A stretch of 64,000 bases of DNA from Desulfoscipio gibsoniae DSM 7213 (GTDB lineage: Bacteria > Bacillota > Desulfotomaculia > Desulfotomaculales > Desulfallaceae). Below the pieces are notes generated by a model. That model had not been told where the DNA came from and did not search any database. It saw only the letters and a list, made by a program, of their open reading frames with translations. The translations under genes were made by a program, and so were the position numbers. The stretch lies in contig NC_021184.1 in assembly GCF_000233715.2 (NCBI RefSeq), positions 3,496,001 through 3,560,000 on the forward strand, written 5' to 3'. Of this stretch, positions 42,803 through 52,820 are shown one piece after another; positions within the stretch are counted from its first letter, which is position 1, and each line of letters opens with the position of its first letter.

Positions 42803-45460
42803 TTACCTGTTATTATCATCCATCATCTGAGCAAATAGTTCAGCAATTGCGGGGTCAAATTGCTTTCCTGCGCCCTCTTTAATAGTTTCAATTGCCTTCT
42901 TTTTACTTTCTAATATTGAAAGATTCCCTCTGTTCAGCACGCGTTCATAGGTTTCTGCAATTGATATAATTCTTGCTATCAGGGGAATCTGTTCACCTTT
43001 AAGCCCGCGCGGATATCCGCTGCCATCCCAGCTTTCATGGTGGCTGTAAACGTATTCCGCTAAATCCAGTGTATCATCGAAAAGATTCAATATGCGGTAT
43101 CCGACAACCGAATGCTGCCGTATTTCTTCGAATTCTTCCGCTGCCAAAGCTTCCTTGGATAAAAGCCTTGCATCAAGTGTGATTTTACCAATATCGTGCA
43201 TGTAACCAGCCCGTTTTAATTTATTGATTTCCAGTTCTGAAAGTTGCAGTACAGAGCCGATCTCACTGCAAAATTCACTTACAGCTATCGAATGCAGCCT
43301 TTCTCTGGCACTCCTTGAATGTAGCGTCTCAATAATGTTATCAATAATATCCATTTTTATCGATTTGCGATTCATGGTCTTGTCCTGATACATCGCATTT
43401 TCGGCGTCGGTCATTATTTCATCTAATGACTGATCCGGACTTCTTTTCGTATCAAGGCCAAGAGAAATACTGCACTTTATTGCCGCCACGCGAGCATCTA
43501 AAAATTCCGATTTAATTCGTGAAATTACCTTCTCAGCATTTTTCTCACTTGTATTCGGCAAAAGAATAATAAATTCATCCCCTCCTACACGAGCGACAAT
43601 ATCATTCTCTCTGCAGGAACGCACAAGTATTTCGGCAGATTTTTTTATTAGCTCGTCTCCAGCAGCATGGCCAAATATATCATTGGTCATCTTTAACCCG
43701 TTAATATCGGCAAAAATGACAGACAACGGCAGATGATCTGGATTGTCAATTTTAATGCGATTATCCTCAAAACATCTTCTGTTATAAAGCCCAGTCAGAG
43801 TATCATGACAGCTCAGATATTGAATTTCTGCTTCTTTTTGTTTGCGCTCGGTGATATCCATAAAGGTTACCACTCCGCCGATAATCTCACCATTTTTTAT
43901 TTGTGGATATGAGTGGTACTCCACATCAAAGGAAATGCCATCAGCTCTCCAGAACACTTCATCATCAGCTTCAAAACCCTTACCTTGCTTTATCGACTGA
44001 AAGATCCTGCATTCATCAATAGGAAACGGTGTTCCATCACGTCGGGTATGATGAATCTGGTGATGCATATTTTTCCCGAGCAATTCATCCTGGCTGTTAT
44101 ATCCCAATAATTTAATGCAGCTTATATTACAGAATGTGCATTCGCCATTCAGATCCATCCCATAAATCGCCTCCGCGGTAGAATCCAATATTAGCTGCAG
44201 TTGATTTTTATTTTCTTCCAGATCTGCGTTTGCCTTGTGCAATTCCTCGGTTCTTGCTTTTACAGCAGCTTCAAGATTATTTATAAGAAATTGCATTTTG
44301 TCAGCTACTCTATTAAAGCTTTCTGAAATTCTCCCAATTTCGTCGTTTCTAACAATATCAACTCTCTTTGTCAAATCCCCGGAGGACAAGGCCTCAGAGA
44401 CCCGCAGCAAGTTATTCATCGGCTTCAAAAGTCTTCCGGTTATAATCATATATATAACTAGTGATATCAACAATGCCAGTGCTGTCAGCAGCACAGTCAA
44501 GTGAATACTTTGAACCACAGGTGTAATAAGAAGCCCTTCCGGAATTGCTGAAATAACAACCCAATCCAGACCTTCCATATGAATTTCTTTTACGTTTATG
44601 TATATATTTTGGTCTTTACCTTCATACAAGAAATTTGGGTCTTGATGAACTGTATATTTTTTATATGCTTGCTTAAAATCAGAATCTTCAACCTTATCAA
44701 GGCTATGCCTTTCTAATGTACCATCCGGAAGAACAGCAAAATTATCTATTCCCATTGAATTAGCTATCAAGGTATTAGAGCCTTTCTCAAGGATAACAGC
44801 ATATCCATTGTATTTGCTTACTGCATTCTTCAGGTATGTGCCAATATCCGTGAGCAGCATGTGGGTTCCAAGAACCCCCTGAAGCTCACCTAATTTATTA
44901 TAAATTGGACATGCAAACGATACGGTTAAATCGTCCATCACAAAATGCTTATAGATTGGGGAGAAGGTAGGACTCCCTGTCTCAACAGCTGCCTTATACC
45001 ATGCCCGCGTACGCGGATCAAATTTACCTGCCTGAACAGCAAGGTCTCCGGCTGTCATATCATCATTTACTGAATAATACCATGAATTGCCCCTTGTACC
45101 GGCATTATTTCTCATGATTTCAATAACACCTTTTTCATTCCTGCGAGCTCCGTAATATTCACCATCTGCAGTACCGTAGCTGAAGCTATATATCTCATCA
45201 TCACGTGAGCTTAAAACACCAACAAAAAACTTGTCTCTAAGTCTTTCATCATTAATATCAAGAATGCCATTTGCTATGATTTTATGATTCGCTTCATTGA
45301 TTTGACTGGGCACATGAATAAAAGAATATATTTGATTATATATGCTCTCGTTGAGCTCTTCAGCTATGCTCTCAGTTGTTTGCCTTGCAGAAGAAAACCA
45401 GTTATTAAAAATCAAATATCCAATACTGCCGATGGATACAAGCATAACTAATATAAATAC

Positions 45461-46991
45461 CTCAACTTTCGCACCTAAATAAATTCAACAAATTCAATTC
45501 CTAGTAGTGCTTATATCCATTTAATTATGGCAGTTGATTTTAAAAATAAATATGAAAAACACCTCAACGTTTGGTATAGTTGATTTGTCAAAGATCCACA
45601 AATACCATACAGAAGAGGTGTCCCCTATATGATAACGGATAATAACCAAAACAATCAACTACCAAACGAGCTTACTTCAATATTTAAAGAGTTAAAAGTA
45701 TTAAAACATCTAAAAAAGGCAGGTATTACGAAGAATTTTGGCTTTTCTTGTGGTTATCTTTTTAAGCTAATATTTTGCTTAATCTTTCAGAATAAAAATT
45801 GGTTTAGACTTTTAGAAAGCAAGAAATCTACTAATTTTCCAGCAAAGGATGCTGTTTATCGTTTTTTAAACCAACCGACCTTTGCCTGGAGGAAGTTTTT
45901 ACTATTATTTAGCTCATATACTGTTGGGAAAGTCACTAAACTTACAAATCATAAGCGCCCAAAAGTATTGATTTTAGATGATTCTTCTTATGAGAGAAAC
46001 CGTAGCAAGTCTGTAGAGTTATTAGCCCGTTGCTTTGATCATGCTTCCCAAAAGATGCGGTTTTATAAGGGATTTCGCATGCTTACTCTTGGTTGGTCTG
46101 ATGGTGCCACCTTTATGCCAGTGGATTTTTCTTTACTAAGCTCCACTAAAAGCCAGATTAATGGAATATCTTCTAAAATTGATAAGCGCAGTTCAGGCTA
46201 TCAGCGTAGAGTAGAAGCACTACAAACGGCACCAGAACAAATTCCTAACATGATTAAAAGAGCTATGGATGCCGGGATAGATGCCTCTTATGTGTTGATG
46301 GATAGCTGGTTTACCTATCAGCCTCTTATTAAGGCAATCAAAGAACACGGTCTTGATGTAATAGGTATGGTCAAGAATTTGAAACAGCGCTATCTTGTTG
46401 ACGGTGAACGCGTCAGCTTAGACCAGCTTTACCGTTTAGCAAAGCCAACCACAGGGAAACAAGGAATTCTCCGCTCTATTTTTACAACACAAGCCAATGG
46501 TGTTAGGGTTAAAATTGTTTTTGTCCGTAATCGTAATAAAAAAAGTGACTGGTTAGCAATATTGAGTACAGACCTAACACTGAGTGACCAGGAAATTATT
46601 CGTATTTACGGCATGCGCTGGGATATTGAAGTTTTTTTCAAAACGACTAAATCCTTATTAAAGCTTCAAAAGGAATTTCAAAGTCGTTCTTATGATTCTT
46701 TAATTAGCCATACAACCATTGTCTTTGCTAGGTATATTGTGCTCTCATGGCAAAATCGATGTAGCACTGACCAAAGGACACTAGGTGGCATATTTTATGA
46801 ACTTTGTGATGAAATCAGTGACCTCGATTGGGCTGTTGCGTTACACCAATTAATCGAGCTTATTGAAGATACCTTAAAAAAGAGCAACAAAAACATACAA
46901 AAATTAATCAAATGTCAACTTCAACAATGGGTCGCGGGCTTACCCAACTACATCAAAGCATACTTGCCTATTTCAGTCTGCGAAAGTTGAG
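45461..46991 (+). mobile_element. IS4-family insertion sequence with 7-bp target duplication
   Basis: Perfect 13-bp inverted ends CTCAACTTTCGCA / TGCGAAAGTTGAG bound 1531 bases. The target TAAATAC is duplicated at 45454-45460 and 46992-46998. The clean duplication and intact transposase show a recent insertion. Confidence 0.95.
45629..46990 (+). CDS. IS4-family transposase (DDE)
   Basis: The 453-aa protein has VLILDDSSYERNRSKSVELL (first Asp), YVLMDSWFTYQPLIKAIKEH (second Asp) and IYGMRWDIEVFFKTTKSLLK with the Y-x2-R-W-x-I-E catalytic signature. AGAAGAGGTG lies upstream of ATG. The stop codon lies inside the right terminal repeat. It appears fully functional. Confidence 0.93.
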   Translation: MITDNNQNNQLPNELTSIFKELKVLKHLKKAGITKNFGFSCGYLFKLIFCLIFQNKNWFRLLESKKSTNFPAKDAVYRFLNQPTFAWRKFLLLFSSYTVGKVTKLTNHKRPKVLILDDSSYERNRSKSVELLARCFDHASQKMRFYKGFRMLTLGWSDGATFMPVDFSLLSSTKSQINGISSKIDKRSSGYQRRVEALQTAPEQIPNMIKRAMDAGIDASYVLMDSWFTYQPLIKAIKEHGLDVIGMVKNLKQRYLVDGERVSLDQLYRLAKPTTGKQGILRSIFTTQANGVRVKIVFVRNRNKKSDWLAILSTDLTLSDQEIIRIYGMRWDIEVFFKTTKSLLKLQKEFQSRSYDSLISHTTIVFARYIVLSWQNRCSTDQRTLGGIFYELCDEISDLDWAVALHQLIELIEDTLKKSNKNIQKLIKCQLQQWVAGLPNYIKAYLPISVCES

Positions 46992-47063
46992 TAAATACAA
47001 TAATAATTGTTTTCTTGATTGATATATGTCTTCTATTAGCTTTCACAAGCCTCGCCATCCTTT

Positions 47064-49916
47064 TTAGTAACGGCTGTCATTTGAATGGCAGTCATTATTC
47101 TTAATTGTTTGATTCTTAAGTATGTCAATTGCCGCTTCTTCATTCAGCGGTTTACTGATCAGATATCCCTGAATTTTGTCACATCCGTAATTTGTCAAAT
47201 ATTGTCTCTGCTTCTCATGCTCTACTCCTTCCGCTATGACGCAATGTCCAAGCTTATGCGCCATTGATATAATATCGCTGGTGACATCCCTCTCATCCTT
47301 CAGTGACACCAGCTTGTCAATAAAATATTTATCAATTTTAAGACTGCTGACATGGAGCTCCCTCTCCCTCGCAAGTGAAGAATATCCTGTCCCGAAATCA
47401 TCTATAGCGATGTGGATTCCAGAATCCTTCAGCTCACCAAGAATACGGTTTATTTCCTGGTAGTTATCAGAAAACATCGACTCAGTAATCTCGAGGCCTA
47501 TATCCGCCGGATTAACCTGCATTTCAGTTATCATTTCGAATAATTTTTTATTGAAATCATTTCTTAGAAGCTGAATTGCAGAGACATTAATTGAAACGGT
47601 TAATCCGCTATAACCACTAACCTTTAATTTGTTCAAGAAACGAAACGCCTGACGAATAACCTTTTGACCAATCGGAATAATGAGCTTTGTTTTTTCTGCC
47701 ATTGGTATGAATTCCAAAGGCGATACAACGCCCAACTTTTCACTTTTTAGTCTGGCTAAAGCCTCAAAACCGCAAACCTTATTCGATTTAAGATCCAGAA
47801 TAGGCTGATATTGCAAATAAAGTCCGCCATTGTTTTCATCCGCTTCAATTAGTGTAAGCTCATGCTTTATTTGTTCTTCGCGTATTATTTGCGCTTCCAT
47901 GTCCTTATCAAAAAAACAAAATCCAAAGTCTTTGTCAAAAATGTAAAGCGCTTTTTCAGACGCAATCAATAGGTTTTTTAAAAGCAGCTCTACATTATCC
48001 TTATTATCCTCGTCTATTTCGACAATACCAATACCGCCTCCAATTCTTTCAGCAGCAAACACAGATTCCAATGTACCAACAACATTCTCACAAAACATTG
48101 TCAATTCATTTTTGTCCGTATAGTCTTTCACATAGAACACAAATCGATTTTCATATGTATTAAATAATTGTTGTTTGTCGGTACAAAGCAAATTTAGGAC
48201 TTCTGCTACTTTTTTAATTATTTCCTGACTGTAATGAAATCCATAAGTCAGGCTCAGCCTCTGAACAGTGCTCATATTGATACCTACAATCGCTCTTTTC
48301 TTCGTTGTCTTAATCTTTGTATCATTTATTAGAAGATCTTCTAAATATCTGCGGTTATATAGGCCTGTCCACAAATCATGTTCATTATTATACCTAAGAT
48401 TATCCTCAATTTCCTTCCGGTCTGTGATGTCCAGGATTATTCCCTCAAGGGCTTCTACTTCACCTTGCTCGTTATAAATCCCTTGTCCCATTTCCAAAAC
48501 CCATTTCCGCTCTCCTTTGGCCGTTGTGATTTCGTATTCATATTTAAAAGGCAGTCTCCCGGCGAGGCTACGCTCCCATTCCTTCCAGAGAGATTCATGA
48601 TATTCAGGTGCAATCAAATCATTAAAGGATAACTCTTTATTGTACAAAAGGCTCTCCGGAGTATATCCGGTTAATTGAGAACAACCTTCAGAAACAAACT
48701 GCATCGTCCACTCCCGATCATAATTGCATCTATAGGCCATACCCGGAAGGTGGGAGAGAAGAACGGATTTGCTGCGTTCACTTTCTCTTAACGATTCCTC
48801 CATTTTCTTTCGTTCTGATATATCTTCTATTAAGCAAATATGCTTGGATTTACTCTCTGAACCGCCTAATAAGGGGGCAATTGTCATTTTAGTCCACACA
48901 CTTGCTCCGTCAGGTCTTAAATAACGCTTTTCTAACGAATAACCTTGAATTTTGCCTTCTTTAAACTGTTCAAATTTTTTGAGATCGGCCTGCAGGTCTT
49001 CGGAATGCGTAATCTCTGTCCATTTTATATTTTTTAAGTCCTGCCAATTCCACCCGAGAATTTTTTCAAACATTGGATTAATGTTGCGGTTCCCATATTC
49101 CGGCTGGATTACATGGTTTTCGTTGTCCCCAATTGCAATTCCAATCGGAGCCTGATCGAACACACTGTGATACAGTGCTTCATTAAAAGTCAATTTCTTA
49201 TTAAGATCCTTCAAAGTTGAATGCTGTATCCAAATAATAAGCAAGGTCCCCAAAAGCACAAGAATACTCAATATGATAATTATGTCGGGAATCATCTGCA
49301 TCCACAGGCGTGATTGCCATTCTGATGCTGAATAGTCAATCCCCAAAACGGCAATAACATTTCCATTTCTCTGATCTTTAATCGGCACGAGCGCACTTAT
49401 CCAGGAACCCCACCGATCAGTTGTCATATCGGTCAGAATAGTCTTGCCTGACCGGAAAGGCTCCCAGTAAATATCATTTGCTTCCTCATATACCTGTCCA
49501 GGTGGTGAGTAATCGGTCGAATCGAGCGATTCTGAATCCAAAAGAATTACAATATTGCCATCTCGCTCATCCAAAATGTACGCGAAGCGAATTGGATTCG
49601 TTGTATCAACCAATTTCATCAGATTACTTTTAAGCATTATGTATTCCGAATTTTTTAAATCTTCAGGTCCTCCGGATAATTCTGCAATATGCTCCGGATG
49701 CATAAAGGCTTCCAATGATTGCGCCAACATAATAGCTTCCGATGAGGCTGTGTTCTTATACCTGTTCCATGCAAAATGCAGATAAAGACCACTAAGAGTT
49801 ACAAAAATCATGATGCAAATGATTGCATACAGCAAAGTGTGCTTTATTCTCAAGCCACCTGCCGAAAAAGGATTCTTTTCACTTTGTTTCTTTGCATCTG
49901 TGTTAGGGATCTTCAT
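47064..49916 (-). CDS. Membrane PAS-degenerate GGDEF-EAL c-di-GMP phosphodiesterase
   Basis: The 950-aa protein has an N-terminal helix (LLYAIICIMIFVTLSGLYL), an extracytoplasmic sensor, a second helix (IIIILSILVLLGTLLIIWI), two PAS domains (FDQAPIGIAIGD..., GMAYRCNYDREW), a GGDEF fold whose signature is replaced by YENRFVFYV, and an EAL domain with GFEALAR, NVSAIQL, EITESMF, DDFGTGYSS and EGVEHEKQ intact. It should hydrolyse c-di-GMP and not make it; the dead GGDEF may bind GTP. Its stop is 5 bases before the original ATG of the split sensor, so the two form an operon. Confidence 0.92.
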   Translation of the reverse strand: MKIPNTDAKKQSEKNPFSAGGLRIKHTLLYAIICIMIFVTLSGLYLHFAWNRYKNTASSEAIMLAQSLEAFMHPEHIAELSGGPEDLKNSEYIMLKSNLMKLVDTTNPIRFAYILDERDGNIVILLDSESLDSTDYSPPGQVYEEANDIYWEPFRSGKTILTDMTTDRWGSWISALVPIKDQRNGNVIAVLGIDYSASEWQSRLWMQMIPDIIIILSILVLLGTLLIIWIQHSTLKDLNKKLTFNEALYHSVFDQAPIGIAIGDNENHVIQPEYGNRNINPMFEKILGWNWQDLKNIKWTEITHSEDLQADLKKFEQFKEGKIQGYSLEKRYLRPDGASVWTKMTIAPLLGGSESKSKHICLIEDISERKKMEESLRESERSKSVLLSHLPGMAYRCNYDREWTMQFVSEGCSQLTGYTPESLLYNKELSFNDLIAPEYHESLWKEWERSLAGRLPFKYEYEITTAKGERKWVLEMGQGIYNEQGEVEALEGIILDITDRKEIEDNLRYNNEHDLWTGLYNRRYLEDLLINDTKIKTTKKRAIVGINMSTVQRLSLTYGFHYSQEIIKKVAEVLNLLCTDKQQLFNTYENRFVFYVKDYTDKNELTMFCENVVGTLESVFAAERIGGGIGIVEIDEDNKDNVELLLKNLLIASEKALYIFDKDFGFCFFDKDMEAQIIREEQIKHELTLIEADENNGGLYLQYQPILDLKSNKVCGFEALARLKSEKLGVVSPLEFIPMAEKTKLIIPIGQKVIRQAFRFLNKLKVSGYSGLTVSINVSAIQLLRNDFNKKLFEMITEMQVNPADIGLEITESMFSDNYQEINRILGELKDSGIHIAIDDFGTGYSSLARERELHVSSLKIDKYFIDKLVSLKDERDVTSDIISMAHKLGHCVIAEGVEHEKQRQYLTNYGCDKIQGYLISKPLNEEAAIDILKNQTIKNNDCHSNDSRY

Positions 49917-50078
49917 TATAACACCTCTTTTTCCAGTTCAGGTCAGCACACCATCGTATGTCAATTACTCATCTATCAGCCAGAGCACGCCAGCCTCTGC
50001 CTGGACGTTAGCTACATCCATTGCCGTCTTTATCAACTCGGCAATAACTTCTTCAATAAGCAGATATGACAACCACCA

Positions 50079-50939
50079 TTATTGAAGGATTTTTTCCAAC
50101 AACGAAATTAATTCTTGTGGATATTTTTCTTTTTCATTTCTGAGTTTATTTATCGCAACGTCCATTGACTGTGACTGCCTATAAGGCCTATAGGAGGTGA
50201 TTGCATCAACAGCATCGGCAATCATTACAATTCTTGAATTGCGGCTTATTTCGTCTCCCTTCAGTCCCTTTGGATATCCGCTTCCGTCAAGACGCTCATG
50301 ATGCTGCATAACAATATCCATATACTCCTTAGGTAGATTAAAGCTCTCAAGAGAACTCATACCCAATTCGCAATGCTGTCTCACTAAAGACATTTCCGAA
50401 TCGGTCAATTTTTCAGGCTTTTGTATAATTGACTTTGGTACCAGCAATTTGCCTACATCATGCAGCATTGCCCCTATACCTAAGTTAGTAAGCTCTTCAT
50501 CGCTGTATCCCAGTTCAACAGCCATCATCAACGAAACCACGGCAACATCAATTGAATGTGTGTATAGCCAGTCCACGTAATTACTCAAAGCGTTGACATA
50601 AATCCACCAAGGTTTAGTTTTAGATTCAAATATTATATTGATTAATATGTCATTAGGTTTCTCTAGAATGCGACTGTCACGGATACTCATTCTTTCTACG
50701 AATTCCTTGGTAACCGGAGTGAGAACAGTGCTTTGCCTGTCATTCTGAGCAAGCAAAACATTTTGTATATTATCAGCATCGCTTGACTTTTCCTGATCGA
50801 CTTTTCCAAGCCTCTCCAGCCTATTTTTAACTTCAGCTGTTATTTTCTGACCCTTGCTTAATAACAGCATCCCTCTCTTGTCATAAATATCTTGAGCAGT
50901 ATAATATTCGGAACCCTTTTTGATAAAATATTCAGCCAT
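50079..50939 (-). CDS. HD-GYP domain c-di-GMP phosphodiesterase
   Basis: ATG at 50939 follows AAAGGAGC. The 286-aa protein has an N-terminal DUF3391-like region (YTAQDIYDKRGMLLLSKGQK) and a complete HD-GYP domain: IGAMLHDVGKLLVPKSI, RQHCELG, HHERLDGSGYPKGLKGDEIS and DAVDAITSYRPYR. It hydrolyses c-di-GMP, probably to GMP or pGpG. It precedes the GGDEF-EAL gene on the same strand. Confidence 0.92.
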   Translation of the reverse strand: MAEYFIKKGSEYYTAQDIYDKRGMLLLSKGQKITAEVKNRLERLGKVDQEKSSDADNIQNVLLAQNDRQSTVLTPVTKEFVERMSIRDSRILEKPNDILINIIFESKTKPWWIYVNALSNYVDWLYTHSIDVAVVSLMMAVELGYSDEELTNLGIGAMLHDVGKLLVPKSIIQKPEKLTDSEMSLVRQHCELGMSSLESFNLPKEYMDIVMQHHERLDGSGYPKGLKGDEISRNSRIVMIADAVDAITSYRPYRQSQSMDVAINKLRNEKEKYPQELISLLEKILQ

Positions 50940-50973
50940 CTTACTTGCTCCTTTCACTAGATAAATATGACTT

Positions 50974-51135
50974 TCAGGGGTGTCCTGGCTTCTTTTTCAT
51001 ATATTCAACAATAAGCACATCCAACCTTTGACTTATTACTATAATGTCTTTATCTGAGTATTCGCTTTCAAAACTATCTACCAATACTTTTCTCAATGCC
51101 TCTATTTCTGCAATCAGTTCTTTAATATCACTCAT
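50974..51135 (-). CDS. Spo0E-like aspartyl-phosphate phosphatase
   Basis: The 53-aa protein has MSDIKELIAEIEALRKVLVD and VISQRLDVLIVEYMKKK, the two-helix Spo0E fold with the SQxLDxLIxxY signature. Spo0E proteins dephosphorylate Spo0A-P and delay sporulation. Its place upstream of the HD-GYP gene ties sporulation timing to the c-di-GMP operon. Confidence 0.85.
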   Translation of the reverse strand: MSDIKELIAEIEALRKVLVDSFESEYSDKDIIVISQRLDVLIVEYMKKKPGHP

Positions 51136-51240
51136 TCTAGAACCCCAATTTATGTATATGTAATACTTTAGAACAATTTTATCAAATAATAAAAGTATAA
51201 TCAACTTAAAATATGTTCTGCTTTAGAAAGTGATTGAGAG

Positions 51241-51492
51241 ATGAAGATATACTGGTATAACGGATCTAAAAATATAATTGGGGAAAGGGTAAGGGAGGCA
51301 AGAAAAAAATCGACCCCACCCTTAACTCAACAGGATTTATCAGCAAAGCTAGGTGTCCTTGGCTTTAACATTGACAGGGTTTCAATCTCAAAAATTGAAG
51401 CCGGTGACAGGTTTGTCGCTGATTATGAGGTTATTGCCATTGCTCAGGCACTAAATGTTTCTTTAAACTGGTTATTAACCGGAAGCAATTAA
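51241..51492 (+). CDS. Small XRE-family regulator (83 aa)
   Basis: MKIYWYNGSKNIIGERVREA is followed by LTQQDLSAKLGVLGFNIDRV and SISKIEAGDRF, a complete Cro-type HTH ending in LNVSLNWLLTGSN. It is divergent from Spo0E and lies antisense to the path between the second riboswitch and Spo0E. Probably controls the divergent promoter. Confidence 0.85.
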   Translation: MKIYWYNGSKNIIGERVREARKKSTPPLTQQDLSAKLGVLGFNIDRVSISKIEAGDRFVADYEVIAIAQALNVSLNWLLTGSN

Positions 51493-51632
51493 TTCAGCTA
51501 AAAATGCTTCCATATACTTAATTCTTCAGTTCTTCTCAATCTACAAATACATGTTCCATTTGATACTATCTTTAAGCAAATCTATTGTTTATTTATAATC
51601 ACTCCCGTAATAAAAGTTTATCTCCAAAGGAA

Positions 51633-51672
51633 ATAAAAAAAGTAAGCAGTATACAAGCTGCCTGCTTTTTTT
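51633..51672. terminator. Bidirectional terminator
   Basis: AAGCAG (51644-51649) and CTGCTT (51662-51667) with an A-run on the left and a T-run on the right form a terminator in both directions. It serves the XRE gene on the plus strand and may be the expression platform of the riboswitch on the minus strand. Confidence 0.7.
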
Positions 51673-51733
51673 GTTTATATGTTTTAAGCTATAATTGTTC
51701 ATTCCAATTCCTTAATCCATACACACCATCTAT

Positions 51734-51812
51734 TGGCAGCCCAACTATCATAGCAATCTCTTGCTTTAGACTTGCGGCTTTGCGTCTCCGCCTTTCGACG
51801 GATTTGCCTTTA
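51734..51812 (-). promoter_or_regulatory. Second cyclic di-GMP-I (GEMM) riboswitch
   Basis: On the minus strand: GGCAAATCC, P2 hairpin CCGTC-GAAA-GGCGG with a GNRA loop, GAGACGCAAAGCC, AGTCTAAAGC, then GCTATGATAGTTGGGCTGCC. All conserved GEMM-I blocks are present in order. A terminator follows about 65 bases downstream. No minus-strand gene begins until Spo0E at 51135, with a plus-strand XRE gene between. Confidence 0.88.
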
Positions 51813-51969
51813 TCAATTTGCTATTTACTTTATAAGTATATTAAATTTCTTGCTTTTATCCAAAACTTCATCCTTTATATTAAGTTCATTCTAATACACC
51901 AGCATTTTTTCCCTTTGTTTTTTCAGGATCTATTTTTAACCTTCGTTTTAGTCGCCTAATGTTAAATAC

Positions 51970-51996
51970 AACATTTTTGAAATTTTGTTGCATTTT
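51970..51996 (+). repeat. Left arm of 27-bp inverted repeat around a tyrosine recombinase
   Basis: The segment's reverse complement, AAAATGCAACAAAATTTCAA followed by AAATGTT, is identical to 52794-52820. Confidence 0.9.
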
Positions 51997-52095
51997 TTGT
52001 TTAGTATCATTTTATATTATCGCCACTGGAATGTCAATATGTCAGTTATTGTGTCGATATTATGTCGGATATTCTGAATGATTCAATAATCCACT

Positions 52096-52665
52096 TTATA
52101 ATTGGACAATAGAATACAGCTCATCCTTTTGATCTTGATTGATACCAATATAGCGTAGTGTGACACTGGCTGAGCTATGATTAAAGGTATCCATAATAAG
52201 CCCTATGTTGTATTTAGACATTTTATAAGTCCAATAACCCCATGTTTTCCTTAAACTGTGAGTGCCAAAGTTTTCAATACCTATTACAGTTGCAGCTTCC
52301 TTCAGCACCCTGTAAATCTGGATTCTTCCTAAATAGCCGCCTTTTTGACTTTGAAAAAGGTAGTCCTCTAAAGTAAGATTCTGAGTTTTAACATAATTAT
52401 GAAGACACTTGCGCAAGGTTTCATTTAATTTAATTTTCTTTTCTTTTGATGTTTTCTTTTCATTTATGATGAGATACTCTTTAAATTGCAACTTTTCATT
52501 AAAAATATCATTCACCTTAATAGATATGATATCGCTGATTCTCAAGCCTGTATTAATACCAAATTTATAAACCAACGCATATTTAGGATCACTTCCATTC
52601 AAGTATTGATAAAGCTGCTTGATCTTGGCCTTTTCTCTTATCGGTTCAACAGTCATAATTATCAT
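52096..52665 (-). CDS. FimB-sized tyrosine recombinase (about 186-189 aa)
   Basis: The protein is essentially a catalytic domain alone: KFGINTGLRISDIISIKVND (Arg I), HSLRKTWGYW (HxxR), TFNHSSASVTLRYIGI (His/Asn and nucleophile Tyr). AGGAGG precedes two possible ATGs (52665, 52656). Size and lack of an N-terminal core-binding domain match FimB/FimE-type recombinases that invert short DNA segments. It sits between perfect 27-bp inverted repeats, which makes it a candidate for self-linked inversion. Confidence 0.85.
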   Translation of the reverse strand: MIIMTVEPIREKAKIKQLYQYLNGSDPKYALVYKFGINTGLRISDIISIKVNDIFNEKLQFKEYLIINEKKTSKEKKIKLNETLRKCLHNYVKTQNLTLEDYLFQSQKGGYLGRIQIYRVLKEAATVIGIENFGTHSLRKTWGYWTYKMSKYNIGLIMDTFNHSSASVTLRYIGINQDQKDELYSIVQL

Positions 52666-52793
52666 TGTCCTCCTAATGTATCTATTTCATATTATATTAT
52701 AAAAAAAGATAAATTAATATACAAATAAAAATAGTGTAGCTTTCAAAAGTATTTAGCCAAAACTGTTTATATAAATGGGTTTCTTAAATATAT

Positions 52794-52820
52794 AAAATGC
52801 AACAAAATTTCAAAAATGTT
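52794..52820 (-). repeat. Right arm of the 27-bp inverted repeat
   Basis: Perfect inverse of 51970-51996, 797 bases apart. The enclosed DNA contains only the recombinase gene and AT-rich flanks. Confidence 0.9.

Larger units (their letters stand above)
42803..47058 (-). pseudogene. Cache-HAMP-PAS-GGDEF-HD-GYP sensor, split by an IS4-family element
   Basis: Removing the element at 45461-46991 and one 7-bp target copy restores a frame from ATG at 47058 (MARLVKANRRHISIKK...IVFILVMLVSIG). The domains are: first membrane helix, dCache-like ligand domain (FDPRTRAWYKAAVETGSPTF), second helix (about 335-355 of the distal part), HAMP, PAS, GGDEF with intact GGDEF in ARVGGDEFIILL, and HD-GYP with YMHDIGK and HHESWDGSGYPRG. 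It could both make and break c-di-GMP. The intact promoter-distal frame could still start at 45445 but lacks its first helix. Confidence 0.9.

Noticed and set aside
49965-50078. Open frame LIEEVIAELIKTAMDVANVQ after the HD-GYP stop
   Set aside because: In the same frame beyond a TAA, lacks a good start; may be readthrough or a leftover, too short to call.
51585-51959. 124-aa plus-strand ORF
   Set aside because: Overlaps the terminator and the c-di-GMP riboswitch; no start signal.
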